This document shows positions 43,129 through 54,056 of a DNA stretch of 64,000 nucleotides, piece by piece; the stretch's first letter is position 1, and each line of letters starts with the position of its first letter. The DNA is from Clavibacter sp. (lineage in GTDB: Bacteria; Actinomycetota; Actinomycetes; Nanopelagicales; Nanopelagicaceae), in NCBI GenBank assembly GCA_003569145.1, contig BGOH01000001.1, forward strand, positions 342,196 through 406,195. The letters are read 5' to 3'. Below the pieces are notes generated by a model, which had not been told where the DNA came from, ran no database searches, and worked only from the letters and a program-made list of their open reading frames with translations. Made by a program: the position numbers and the translations under genes.

Positions 43129-43165
43129 TTGGCGATGGTAAGGCGGAAGCAAAGCAAAAGGTTAG

Positions 43166-43171
43166 TAAAGT
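43166..43171 (+). promoter_or_regulatory. Leaderless -10 hexamer for the Ppx/GppA gene
   Basis: TAAAGT followed by 6 nt and the GTG start at 43178. Confidence 0.45.
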
Positions 43172-43177
43172 ACGCAG

Positions 43178-44095
43178 GTGCGCCTTGGAGTTTTAGATGT
43201 CGGCTCGAATACTGTGCATCTTCAAGTTGTTGATGCATCTCCTGGAGCGCGCCCAAATCCCAACATCAACCATAAAGAAGATCTCCGACTTGCTGAATAT
43301 TTATCAGCCGATGGTTTTATCTCAGCAGAAGGAGCGCGATTACTAAGGGAGGCAATCAAGCGAGCCCTTGTTGCTGCAAAGAGCGCTGAGATAGATGAAC
43401 TGCTTCCCTTTGCAACTTCAGCGCTTCGTGAAGCAGTAAATGGTGCAGAAATAATCTCTCGAATTAATGAAGATTTTGAAATTGATCTTCAAGTATTAAG
43501 CGGCGAAGATGAAGCAAGGATTACCTTTCTGGCAGCAAGGCGTTGGTATGGCTGGTCAAGTGGACGGTTATTAATGGTTGATATCGGTGGCGGATCACTT
43601 GAAATTGCTGTTGGCGTTAATGAAGTTCCTGATGTGGCGCTCTCGCTACCCCTTGGCGCTTCGCGGTTAACTAAAGATCACCTACGAGGCGATCCCTTCA
43701 CCAAGAAATCAATTCGAAACCTTAGAGATCATATTGAGCGAGATATCGCCGAAATACTTCCCACGATAGTTCAGCACCAGGATAGTGATCGCTCTATCGC
43801 AACTAGTAAAACGCTTAGAACGCTAGCTCGAATCTGCGGAGATTGGATTGATGGAAATGGAAAGAAGTTAAGAATAGATTCTTTACGCAAAATTACTCCA
43901 AGGCTTGCAGAGATGTCACAAGAAGATCGAGCTGAGCTTCCAGGAGTTTCAAATACCCGCGCAAAACAGATAACTGCAGGAGCATTTGTGGCTGAGGCTG
44001 TTATGCGAAATCTTGATATTGAAGAATTGGAGATCTGTCCTTGGGCTCTACGGGAGGGAATTGTTTTAAAGTGGCTTGATTGGATGGAGTCTTAA
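43178..44095 (+). CDS. Ppx/GppA family exopolyphosphatase/pppGpp phosphatase
   Basis: ASKHA-fold phosphatase that removes terminal phosphates from polyphosphate or (p)ppGpp. The 305-residue form has LGVLDVGSNTVHLQVVD at the start, LPFATSALREA, VLSGEDEARITF, and the second phosphate loop MVDIGGGSLEIAVG near 132-145. It lacks the C-terminal HD domain of the long E. coli Ppx, as do actinobacterial short forms. Start is GTG with TAAAGT 6 nt upstream. It converges with the NUDIX-SixA gene (4-bp overlap), which is followed by polyphosphate kinase: opposite steps of polyphosphate turnover lie side by side. Confidence 0.92.
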   Translation: MRLGVLDVGSNTVHLQVVDASPGARPNPNINHKEDLRLAEYLSADGFISAEGARLLREAIKRALVAAKSAEIDELLPFATSALREAVNGAEIISRINEDFEIDLQVLSGEDEARITFLAARRWYGWSSGRLLMVDIGGGSLEIAVGVNEVPDVALSLPLGASRLTKDHLRGDPFTKKSIRNLRDHIERDIAEILPTIVQHQDSDRSIATSKTLRTLARICGDWIDGNGKKLRIDSLRKITPRLAEMSQEDRAELPGVSNTRAKQITAGAFVAEAVMRNLDIEELEICPWALREGIVLKWLDWMES

Positions 44096-44984
44096 ATCTT
44101 AGGAACAGGGAGAAAATCAACGCCAACTACTTCGCGCTCAACATGGTGGACTACCCAAGCATCACCTGGTTCTAATTTAACTTCAGAAACTTCTATTCCG
44201 AACTTATCAACAAAACTTGAAAGTATCGCAGGAAGTACTGGATTGTGGCTACAGACTAAAGCGCTGTAGTTATTTACCAGTAACTTATTAACATATTTTG
44301 CTGCCCGCTCTTTATCCTTTTTATAGACATCCTCAGAGAGGCTATCTGTAAAGAAAAAATCTATATTTTGCGCTCGAGCTATTGGAGTTATGCTCTCATA
44401 GCAGCGCACTGCGCTAGAGGAATGAATCTCTTCAATGCCATATGGCGCAAGACTTGAAATCAAACGCTTTGCCTGTCGCTCACCGATAGAGCTAAGTGGA
44501 CGATCGGTATCCTCTCCCGCCCATTCAACTCTCTCGATAGCTTTTGCATGTCTTAAAAGAACTAGTGGTTTGCTATCTGGATCCATCGAGAGAAATCTTT
44601 TAACAATCTCTTTATCGAGAGTCCGAGTAAGAAATGAATCAGCATCACTGGCTAGAATCCAACGAACTTCATCAACTTCAGTGGGGTTAGGTGAGCCTGG
44701 GCTAGCTAAATACTTTGCCGCCCAATAAGTAACTGACTTTGACCTCTCCCTACTTGATAAGAAATACTTCCTAAAGATTGACCAAAGCGAACTGAGAACC
44801 CGGTCTCCTCCATAACCTCTCGATAAGCGCAGGCGATTAAGGATTCATCCCCCTCTAACTTTCCTTTGGGGATTGACCAATCGTCGTACTTAATTCTATG
44901 GACAAAAGCAATTTCAATTTCATCGTTGTCATTTCTCCGCCAGATGAGCGCTCCAGCGGCAAGAATTAAATTGTCATCTGACAC
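44092..44984 (-). CDS. NUDIX hydrolase-SixA histidine phosphatase fusion (MutT1-like); one-base frameshift
   Basis: Two-domain protein like mycobacterial MutT1, which acts on 8-oxo-dGTP and diadenosine polyphosphates. The N-terminal NUDIX domain has an intact box (GKLEGDESLIACAYREVMEE then TGF). The C-terminal domain is a histidine phosphatase with LVLLRHAKAIE and a late CSHNPVLP. The frame breaks at 44738-44740: reading AAAA for AAA on the minus strand turns QSQLLIGRQSI-stop into QKSVTYWAAKYL and joins both parts in 297 residues, near MutT1 length (317). Start is GTG 44984 after GGAGAG, overlapping ppk by 11 bp. Sequencing error is the likely cause. Confidence 0.87.
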
Positions 44985-47051
44985 GAGACTCTCCAATCAA
45001 ATGCTCTTGAATATCCATTAACTCTTCATTGGACTCTGATAGAAGAACTCTCTTCCATAAACCCTCGCTATCCATCTGCCATCTCTTAACTTCAGGGCTT
45101 AGATAAAGATCTAATAGCTGATTGATCTGCTCTTTATGGCTCTGGGTTTGAATCCTAATCAAAGTCTCTATTCTGCGATCCAAGTTTCGATGCATTAGAT
45201 CAGCGCTACCAATCCAATACTCATCCTGGCCATCATTATGGAAGTGATAAACCCTAGAGTGTTCTAAAAACCTTCCCAATATGGCGCGCACCGTTATATT
45301 CTTAGAGAGCCCTGCAATTCCAGGCTTTAATGCACAGATTCCTCTCACGACAATATCGACTCTTACTCCAGCTTGAGAAGCTTCGTAGAGGGCTGAAACA
45401 AATTGCTCATCTAGAAGAGAATTTAGCTTTAGGCGGATATGTGCTGGTTTTCCTGCCTTAGCGTTAGCAATCTCTCTTTCTATTTTGGAAATTAAGGTCT
45501 TGCGAAGTGACTTTGGAGCAACAATTAAACGTTTAAATTCAATATCACTAACGAAACCAGAGAGTTGATTAAATAGTCGCGAGAGATCATCACAGAGAGT
45601 TTGATCTGCGCTTAATAAGCCTAGGTCTTCATAAAGACGAGCAGTTTTCGGATTGTAATTTCCAGTTCCAACATGGCAATATCGCCTAATTCCGGACTCT
45701 TCTTGCCTGATAATTAGCGAAAGTTTGGCATGTGTCTTAAGACCCATAAGGCCATAGACCACATGGACACCAGCCTCCTCAAGTTTTCGTGCCCAACGAA
45801 CATTAGCTAGCTCATCAAAGCGCGCTCTAATTTCCACCACAGCGAGAACTTGCTTGCCAGCCTGCGCTGCTTCAATCAACGCTTCCATGATTGGTGAATC
45901 ACCTGAAGTTCGATATAAAGTCTGCTTAATTGCCACCACTTTGGGTCAACCGCAGCTGCCTCAATAAATCTCACTACTGAGGATGAGAAAGAGTCGTATG
46001 GGTGATGAAGAAGAATCTCTCCCTGCCCAATGTGATTAAAGAAGGCATCTGTGCTGACATCTTCAGTGTCGACAAGACCCCGTGGCATCTGGGACTTAAA
46101 AGGTGGGAAGTGAAGATCGGTTCTATCAAGATCTGCCAAGGTATTTAACCCCGTTAGGTCTAGAGGACCTTGATACTTAATTACTTCTCGCTGGGAAATC
46201 TCTAGTTCACTAATCAAACGATTAAGAAGAACATCTTGAATTTCAGAATCAACTTCAAGTCGAACTGGTGGACCAAACTTACGACGTAGCAACTCTTGTT
46301 CCATCGTCTCTAAGATATTTTCACTATCTTCTTCCTCTAAGTCTAAATCCTCATTTCTAGTTAACCTAAATGCGTAGTGATCAACAATTAACATACCAGG
46401 AAAAAGCTCCGTTAAATGGGCAGCAATTATCTCTTCAAGAGCAATAAATCTTGTCCTAATTGACTTTTGCGTAGAAACGAAGCGAGCTAAGACACTTGGT
46501 ACTTTAACTCGAGCAAAGAACTCCTCGCCACTTTCTGGGTGTTTAACAATTACCGCAAGACTTAAGGAGAGCCCTGAGATATAAGGGAAAGGATGTGAGG
46601 GGTCTACAGCCAAAGGTGTTAATACTGGAAAAATCTGAGCATCAAATATTTCCTTTATATAGCCTCGCTCAACTTCGGTGAGCTCGCTCCAGTGGACTAA
46701 ATTAATATCAGCCCTTTTTAGGTCGGGCTTAATTAAATTATGAAAACAATTAACCTGACGCGTGATTAACTCAGATACCTTCTCGTTAATCTCCTGCAAA
46801 AGAGAATTTGGCGTGTAGCCGGCAGCATTTGCTGCGCTTACCCCAGATTCAATCTTTATTTTTGTCGAAGCTACTCTGATCATAAAGAAGTCATCCAAAT
46901 TTGATGAGAAGATTGCTAAGAACCGCACACGCTCAAGAAGCGGAATGCTGGAATCTTCAGCAAGCTCCAAGACGCGGGTATTGAAATCAAGCCAACTCAA
47001 CTCACGATCAATAATGAATTGAGGAGGCAGCAGTTCGGTTCTTTCATTCAT
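44974..47051 (-). CDS. ppk1: Polyphosphate kinase 1; one-base frameshift
   Basis: Reversibly polymerises ATP gamma-phosphate into polyphosphate at the membrane. The N-terminal part (INRELSWLDFN-like FIIDRELSWLDFN, RVRFLAIFSSNLDDFFMIRV, VLTPLAVDPSHPFP) and the C-terminal part (the phospho-histidine region YCHVGTGNYNP, THAKLSLI) are in different frames. Near 45938-45941 GACCCAAAGTGGTGGCA needs one more G to read VDPKVVAIKQTLYRTSG, the expected join. Repaired length is 692 residues, standard for Ppk1. The 3' end overlaps the NUDIX-SixA start, so the two form an operon. Confidence 0.93.
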
Positions 47052-47078
47052 TGAGGCTCAATGGTTTAGGGATAAAGT

Positions 47079-47104
47079 AAACGCCCAGTGAATACTGGGC
47101 GTTT
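47079..47104 (-). terminator. Intrinsic terminator after groEL
   Basis: AAACGCCCAGT pairs exactly with ACTGGGCGTTT around GAAT: an 11-bp stem and 4-nt loop with A/T flanks on both sides. It lies 22 bp after the groEL stop and 27 bp before the ppk start, so it ends groEL transcription. The U-run on the minus strand is short because the T bases are within the stem. Confidence 0.8.
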
Positions 47105-47125
47105 ATTTAGTTAATTAGTTGCTTT

Positions 47126-48759
<1,634 letters not shown>

Positions 48760-48796
48760 TCATTTAATTAACCAGTTTTTTCGAGCTTCAGGTGAC

Positions 48797-48823
48797 TTAT
48801 CACTCTCACCTGCCGAGTGCTAA
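48797..48823. promoter_or_regulatory. CIRCE element (HrcA operator) upstream of groEL
   Basis: On the plus strand TTATCACTC-N9-GAGTGCTAA; the consensus is TTAGCACTC-N9-GAGTGCTAA, so one of 18 positions differs. Located 53 bp before the groEL start. Heat-shock repression by HrcA is expected from knowledge of the element. Confidence 0.93.
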
Positions 48824-48870
48824 CGCCAAGCCTAGAGGGCTCTATTCCCGTTCTCAAATCAGCTTCTTTT

Positions 48871-48886
48871 CGGGGCATCTGCCCCG
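48871..48886 (-). terminator. GC-rich hairpin after the DUF3263 gene
   Basis: CGGGGCA-TC-TGCCCCG, a 7-bp stem with a tiny loop, 8 bp after the DUF3263 stop. There is no U-tract in the direction of transcription, so it may act as an I-shaped terminator or only insulate the groEL promoter. Confidence 0.4.
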
Positions 48887-48893
48887 CATAGCC

Positions 48894-49151
48894 TTAGAGG
48901 GTTCTGGCTGAAATTCGAGCCTGGCGAAGGCGCCTGAGGCGCTTTACTAGAAGAGGAGAGGCGGCGAGGGCATCTTCTCGGTCAATTAAATTATTGAGCA
49001 GTTCGTAATAGCTTCTAGTTGATAGATCAAAGAGCTCTCTAATTGCAGCATCTTTTGCCCCGGCGTATTTCCACCATTGGCGCTCAAAATCCAGAATCCG
49101 CACTTCAAGATCTGAAAGGTTTGAGCCAAGTTGTAGTGAGGCTTCTTCCAT
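48894..49151 (-). CDS. DUF3263 family small helical protein
   Basis: An 85-residue, all-helical protein with VRILDFERQWWKYAGAKDAAIRELFDLS, YYELLNNLIDRED and the basic end LVKRLRRLRQARISARTL. These blocks match the actinobacterial DUF3263 family, thought to resemble sigma-factor-like helix-turn-helix proteins; a DNA-binding role is inference. The basic C-terminus is consistent with nucleic-acid contact. It is upstream of groEL in the same direction but separated by a hairpin and CIRCE, so it is probably not part of the heat-shock unit. Confidence 0.85.
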   Translation of the reverse strand: MEEASLQLGSNLSDLEVRILDFERQWWKYAGAKDAAIRELFDLSTRSYYELLNNLIDREDALAASPLLVKRLRRLRQARISARTL

Positions 49152-49190
49152 GGGGGATATTGAACTAGAAAATTGCCAAATTATTGGGAT

Positions 49191-50540
49191 TTAGAGGGTG
49201 GCCAAAATTACCTTGATATCAGTAATAGAAGTCCAGGGATTAACGATGGCAAATCGCAATATCGGCTCACCTTGGTGAGATGAGGGAGTGACAAAGCCAA
49301 TTTGATCTAGCAATAATTTATCGCTCCATCTTTGATAATCACTTGCCTTCCAACCTTTTCTTGTAAATGCCACAATAGATAACTCCGGCTCCATAAGAAG
49401 TTCTAAATTGGGATGCTCTTTTATTAACTCCGCGCTCGCTCGTGCCAGATCCATAGTCTTATCCATCGACTCGGCATATTTATCGGTGCCATGGGTTGCA
49501 AGTGAGAACCAGAATGGAAGTCCTCTAACTCTTCTTGTTAAGTGAATTGCATAATCAGATGGATTCCACTGCCCTGAATCTAATGTCTCTAGATATCCCG
49601 CATGTTGAGTATGTGCCCCTCTTGCAATTTCTGGGTCTCTATAAATTAGCGCGCAAGCATCAAAGGGAGCAAAGAGCCATTTATGAGGATCGACAATAAA
49701 AGAATCTGCCAATTCAATTCCACTAAATAGCGCCTTGCTTCTTGGAGAGGCAAGGGCTGCAAGACCATATGCCCCATCGATGTGATACCAAATGCCTCGC
49801 TCATTTGCTATCTGCCCAACACCTTTTAAATCATCAATGATTCCAAGATTGGTGCTTCCTGCAGTTGCAACAACTGCAAATACTCTGTGATCTGGATTTG
49901 CTTGGTGGTATTTATCTATTTCAAAGGCAGTAGTACTTCCCTGCATTTTATAGTTGTTATCACTTGGAATTGTTAGTAGCTCAACATCCATAACATCTGC
50001 GGCAGATTTAATTGATGAGTGGGCTTGGTTTGAAGCAGCAATTACCCATCTTTTAACCCCAGGATATTTAGCTCTTGCGCTATGGCGAGCAGCAACAAGT
50101 GCTGAGAGATTTCCTATCGTTCCACCTTGAACAAATACTCCGCCAGAAGTCTTTGGGAATTGGGCTAAATCACTAAGCCATCTAAGGGCTTGATTCTCTG
50201 CAAATACTGCCCCTGCTCCCTCAAGCCATGAGCCACCATAAAGAGCTGATGCACCTACTACTAAATCAAAGAGCGTTGCTGATTCAGTTGGAGCAGAGGG
50301 GATAAATGCTAAATACCTTGGATGATCTGTTGAGATACAAGCTTGGGCCAGGACATGTTTGAAAATATCTAGCGCCTTATCACCGCCAAGACCTTTTGCA
50401 GTGATTGTCTCTCCAACTTCACTATAGAGCTCTTCATAACTCCAAGGTCCATCAAGTGGAGGATCTTTCTTAAGTCTTATTAATGAGTACTCTAAAATCT
50501 TTGCAGCTAGGGCATCGATTTCTTCATCGAACTCATGCAT
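49191..50540 (-). CDS. PLP-dependent group II decarboxylase (aromatic amino acid / glutamate decarboxylase family)
   Basis: Fold type I PLP enzyme of the pyridoxal-dependent decarboxylase family. The 449-residue protein has GVFVQGGTIGNLSALVAAR, AASNQAHSSIKSAADV, VVATAGSTNLGIID, HIDGAYGLAALAS, and the PLP-lysine motif FIVDPHKWLFAPFDACALI. Absence of a long N-terminal glutamate-decarboxylase arm and the GSWLEGAGAV loop favour an aromatic-L-amino-acid or tyrosine-like substrate, but this cannot be settled from sequence. It overlaps the 3' end of the SDR-DUF2867 gene by 8 bp and likely shares its transcript. Confidence 0.88.
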   Translation of the reverse strand: MHEFDEEIDALAAKILEYSLIRLKKDPPLDGPWSYEELYSEVGETITAKGLGGDKALDIFKHVLAQACISTDHPRYLAFIPSAPTESATLFDLVVGASALYGGSWLEGAGAVFAENQALRWLSDLAQFPKTSGGVFVQGGTIGNLSALVAARHSARAKYPGVKRWVIAASNQAHSSIKSAADVMDVELLTIPSDNNYKMQGSTTAFEIDKYHQANPDHRVFAVVATAGSTNLGIIDDLKGVGQIANERGIWYHIDGAYGLAALASPRSKALFSGIELADSFIVDPHKWLFAPFDACALIYRDPEIARGAHTQHAGYLETLDSGQWNPSDYAIHLTRRVRGLPFWFSLATHGTDKYAESMDKTMDLARASAELIKEHPNLELLMEPELSIVAFTRKGWKASDYQRWSDKLLLDQIGFVTPSSHQGEPILRFAIVNPWTSITDIKVILATL

Positions 50541-52017
50541 CCCCGAATAACGCCTTTCGCTTAGAACTTCTCACTATATTTCTAAGCATTGTGGGAAATA
50601 CAAAGCTATGAAATGGCAAAACCAAATACCAGTAAAGCTGGCCACCTAAACCACGAGGTGAGAAAGTTGCCTCTTGAATAATTCTTACCTTCTCCCCCTC
50701 TTTACTAATCCTAAAATCAAGCCAGGCCTTTCCTGGCAAAACCATCTCTGCATAGAGACGAAGTTCTTTTTCTTTTTCCACGATTTCAACTCGCCAGAAA
50801 TCTAGGCCATCTCCAACTCTTAAATGTTTTGGATCGCGCCGACCTCGCCTAAGACCAACTCCGCCAACCATTCGATCAACCACCCCTCTTGCCCACCAGA
50901 GGAAATCTGCGCCATACCATCCGGTCTTGCCACCAATTTGTTCAATAGATTTCCAAACGCAATCAATTGGCGCATCGGTTAAAACCTCACGCTTATCGCG
51001 CAAGATCATCTCACCGGCCCAATCTGGATCTCCTTGAGCTTTCTGCCAGGGCGCTGTTGGGGCGGTTGCATCTGACCAGCGAGTTTCAACAAGATTGGCG
51101 CTAGTTTTTGAAAGAGCTAAATTAATTGCAGTTGAAACATCAATTAAGCCCTCTTTTGGCTTGGCAACAATTGCATCGATGCTCTTATTTGGATCGGCAA
51201 CCGTTTCATTGATAAGAGATCCAACTAGCGGGCGAGCAAGGCCAGTTGGAACTGGAGTGACAAATCCAATCCAAAGGCTTGAAAGCTTTGGAGTAAGCAC
51301 TGGAACTCTGATGATCCAGCGCTTTCGAAGGCCAGATGCTTTGGCAAATTTTTGCATCATATCTGCATAGGAAAGAATTTCAGGACCACCGATATCAAAT
51401 ACTCCAGAGACAGGCTTTTTTAATTTAGCTACATTTGTTAGATACCAGAGCACATCGCGGATTGCTATGGGGTGAGTGAAATTTGTTACCCACTTCGGAG
51501 TAGTCATTACTGGAAGACGATGAGTTAGATGGCGCAACATTTCAAATGATGCAGAGCCTGATCCAATAATGATTCCAGCGCGAAGCTCCATTACTGGAAC
51601 TTTTCCACTAGCTAATAACTCGCCAGTCCTAGCCCTTGAAGCCAGATGTTTACTCGCATTCTTATCATTTGCAATTCCGCCTAGATAAACAATTTGAGAA
51701 ACTCCTGCTGCTTGGCAAGCCCTTGAAAAACTATCTGCCATCGCAGCTTCGATCTCATCGAAGTGGGATCCAACTCCAATTGAGTGAAGTAGATAGAAAG
51801 CAGTGTGAACACCTTTAAGAGCGGCTAACGTCTGATCATAATTACTAGCGTTTCCTTCGCTTACTTCAACGGCGTTAATCCAAGGCTGGCCTGCAACTTT
51901 TTGTTTATCGCGGACAAATATCCGCACCTTCATTTTTTCGCCAAGGAGCGCGCGAACTAGACGCCCACCAACATAGCCAGAAGCGCCAGTTACTAGTATT
52001 CGTCTCACCTGGGCCAT
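50533..52017 (-). CDS. SDR (NAD-dependent epimerase-like) fused to DUF2867
   Basis: The first 300 or so residues form an atypical/extended SDR: ILVTGASGYVGGRLVRALLG, YLLHSIGVGSHFDE, and a Y-less active site region VYLGGIAN, similar to complex I NDUFA9-like or YtcJ-type SDRs. The last 170 residues are a START-like DUF2867 domain (GWYGADFLWWARGVVDRMVGGVG). This fusion is seen in many bacteria; function is unknown, perhaps lipid-linked. From the ATG at 52017 (TACTGT 7 nt upstream) it has 494 residues; a GTG at 52041 is the alternative. It is divergent from ndh, starts 27 bp apart. Confidence 0.85.
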   Translation of the reverse strand: MAQVRRILVTGASGYVGGRLVRALLGEKMKVRIFVRDKQKVAGQPWINAVEVSEGNASNYDQTLAALKGVHTAFYLLHSIGVGSHFDEIEAAMADSFSRACQAAGVSQIVYLGGIANDKNASKHLASRARTGELLASGKVPVMELRAGIIIGSGSASFEMLRHLTHRLPVMTTPKWVTNFTHPIAIRDVLWYLTNVAKLKKPVSGVFDIGGPEILSYADMMQKFAKASGLRKRWIIRVPVLTPKLSSLWIGFVTPVPTGLARPLVGSLINETVADPNKSIDAIVAKPKEGLIDVSTAINLALSKTSANLVETRWSDATAPTAPWQKAQGDPDWAGEMILRDKREVLTDAPIDCVWKSIEQIGGKTGWYGADFLWWARGVVDRMVGGVGLRRGRRDPKHLRVGDGLDFWRVEIVEKEKELRLYAEMVLPGKAWLDFRISKEGEKVRIIQEATFSPRGLGGQLYWYLVLPFHSFVFPTMLRNIVRSSKRKALFGDA

Positions 52018-52024
52018 AGGTAGA

Positions 52025-52030
52025 ACAGTA
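52025..52030 (-). promoter_or_regulatory. Leaderless -10 hexamer for the SDR-DUF2867 gene
   Basis: TACTGT on the minus strand, 7 nt before the ATG at 52017. Moderately supported. Confidence 0.35.
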
Positions 52031-52044
52031 GACTTATCCACCTT

Positions 52045-53265
52045 ATGCGGCCAAAGGTAGTAATTCTGGGGGCAGGTTTTGGTGGGCTCACCGCTGCCCG
52101 CGCTCTAGATTCAATCGCCGATGTCACACTTGTTGACCGCCATAACTTCCAGACCTTTCTACCCCTGCTCTATCAGGTATCAACTGCGGGGTTAGCTGCA
52201 GATCATGTCGCCTATCCCATCCGAGGTGCACTTAGAAAAACTAAAGTGAAGTTTCGTATGGGCTCTCCCATCTCTGTAGATCATAAAAACAAAAGTGTGA
52301 AATTAGATTCTAGTGAAGTTTTAGATTTTGATTATCTAATTGTGGCGCTTGGCTCTGCAACAAATGACTTTGGAATAAAGGGTGTCTCTGAATATAGCCT
52401 TGGTATGAAGAGCGTGGGTGAGGCGTTAAATATTCGCTCTGAAATTATGCGTAGATTTGAAGATCTCTGTCGCTTTGAAGACGATACAAAGTTTTCAATT
52501 GCTGTAGTTGGTGGCGGGCCAACGGGAGTTGAGATGGCTGGCGCAATTGCAGAGTTAAAACGTGGGCCATTAAATTCTGACAATGCTCCAGCTGCAAAAA
52601 ATATTAGCGTCTATCTAATTGAAGCTGGTCCAAGGCTGCTGCCTTCCCTCTCTGAGAAGTTATCAATTCGCACGAAAAAAGATCTAGAAAAACTGGGTGT
52701 AACCGTTCTAACCCAAGCTGCTGTGGCTGAAGTAAAACCAAGGCAGATTCTCTTTAGCGATGGAACAAGCATTCCTGCTGAAGTAACTATCTGGGCAGCA
52801 GGCGTTAAGGGTGAGCCTGCTATGAAAGCCCTGGCACTTCCTCAAGATGGAATAAGAATTGCCGTTGATAAGAGCTTGCAAGTTAGCAATTATCCTTATG
52901 TTTTTGCAATTGGAGATATTGCCGGGGCAAAAGCAAAAGATGGCAAGTATTTACCAATGGTTGCACCTGTTGCTATGCAGCAAGCAAGATTTGTAGCAAA
53001 ACAGATTGCAAGAATAGTTAAGAATGAGCCTCTAAAAGAGTTCTCCTATATAGATAAAGGCTCAATGGCCACCATTGGCCGCCATAAAGCAGTAGTTGAA
53101 GTCAAAGGTCTTCGCCTTACTGGAACTATTGCTTGGTATGCCTGGCTCTGGCTTCATCTCTTTTATCTCCTTGGCGGGCGAAATAAAATTGGAACGATGG
53201 CAGATTGGACATGGAACTATTTAACTTTTGATCGCGGAAATCGACACATCATGGATATTTCGTGA
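52045..53265 (+). CDS. ndh: Type II NADH:quinone oxidoreductase
   Basis: Single-subunit, non-proton-pumping NADH dehydrogenase on the inner membrane face. The 406-residue protein has the FAD loop VVILGAGFGGLTAARAL, FLPLLYQVSTAGL, the NADH loop IAVVGGGPTGVEMAGAIAEL near 150-169, TIWAAGVKG, the second FAD motif YVFAIGDIAG, PMVAPVAMQQARFVA and the C-terminal amphipathic AWYAWLWLHLFYLLGGRNK that anchors it to the membrane. The next gene starts inside its stop (GTGA overlap). Confidence 0.94.
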   Translation: MRPKVVILGAGFGGLTAARALDSIADVTLVDRHNFQTFLPLLYQVSTAGLAADHVAYPIRGALRKTKVKFRMGSPISVDHKNKSVKLDSSEVLDFDYLIVALGSATNDFGIKGVSEYSLGMKSVGEALNIRSEIMRRFEDLCRFEDDTKFSIAVVGGGPTGVEMAGAIAELKRGPLNSDNAPAAKNISVYLIEAGPRLLPSLSEKLSIRTKKDLEKLGVTVLTQAAVAEVKPRQILFSDGTSIPAEVTIWAAGVKGEPAMKALALPQDGIRIAVDKSLQVSNYPYVFAIGDIAGAKAKDGKYLPMVAPVAMQQARFVAKQIARIVKNEPLKEFSYIDKGSMATIGRHKAVVEVKGLRLTGTIAWYAWLWLHLFYLLGGRNKIGTMADWTWNYLTFDRGNRHIMDIS

Positions 53266-54056
53266 GTTATATCGATCTAAGGGGCCATCAAATATGGCAT
53301 CAGGAGTGGAGCAAAAGAAAGAAAGAACCACTACTGCTTCTCCATGGCGGCTTGAGTTCAACAAGGAGTTTTGCGCCAAAAATTCTTCCAAGTGTGAAAA
53401 GAACTCACCATAGTTATGGCTATGACAGAAGCGCTCATGGAAGAACAAAGGTGCGCAAGGGTTACTACCACTTCAATTTTCAGCGAGATGAAGCAATTGC
53501 ATTCATTGAAGATGTAATAAAGGGACCAACGCACATAATTGGCCATAGCGATGGCGGAATTATCGGATTAATGGTGGCAATTGCAAGGCCAGATTTAGTA
53601 AAAACTCTGGTAGCAATTGGTGCTAATTATCACTATGACTGCGGACTTAATCTTCAAACATTTAATGGTCAGGTAGATGAGATTGAAAAAGAAAAATTTG
53701 CCCAGAGAACTGGCCAACCAAGAGAACTTCTAGTTGAGATAACTGCAAAGGCTCATAAAGTTTGGGCAAGTGAGCCTAAGATGACTAAGAGAGAATTGAA
53801 GAAAATTAAGTGCCCCGCCTTGATTTTAGCTGGTGATGATGAGCCATTTTCAACGGAACATACTGCATCACTTTATGAAGCCGTTCCGAGCGCTCAATTG
53901 GCAATATTGCCTGGCACATCCCACGCAGTATTAAAAGAAAAACCTAAATTAGTGAAGCAAATATTGAAAGACTTCTATAAAAATCCAGATCTGCCAATCA
54001 CTCTTGCGCCAAATCGCAGGTTAAAGCAAGGCCTAGGAGCTAGTAGTAACTCTTAG
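53262..54056 (+). CDS. Alpha/beta-hydrolase fold protein
   Basis: Serine hydrolase of unknown substrate. The 264-residue protein has the oxyanion-side LLLLHGGLSSTRS, the nucleophile elbow GHSDGG near 99-104, the acid in LILAGDDEPF and the base in GTSHAV, so the triad is complete. It begins at a GTG that overlaps the ndh stop by 4 bp (GTGA), so the two are co-translated. The 3' end overlaps the convergent cholesterol-oxidase-like gene by 24 bp. Confidence 0.9.
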   Translation: MSYIDLRGHQIWHQEWSKRKKEPLLLLHGGLSSTRSFAPKILPSVKRTHHSYGYDRSAHGRTKVRKGYYHFNFQRDEAIAFIEDVIKGPTHIIGHSDGGIIGLMVAIARPDLVKTLVAIGANYHYDCGLNLQTFNGQVDEIEKEKFAQRTGQPRELLVEITAKAHKVWASEPKMTKRELKKIKCPALILAGDDEPFSTEHTASLYEAVPSAQLAILPGTSHAVLKEKPKLVKQILKDFYKNPDLPITLAPNRRLKQGLGASSNS

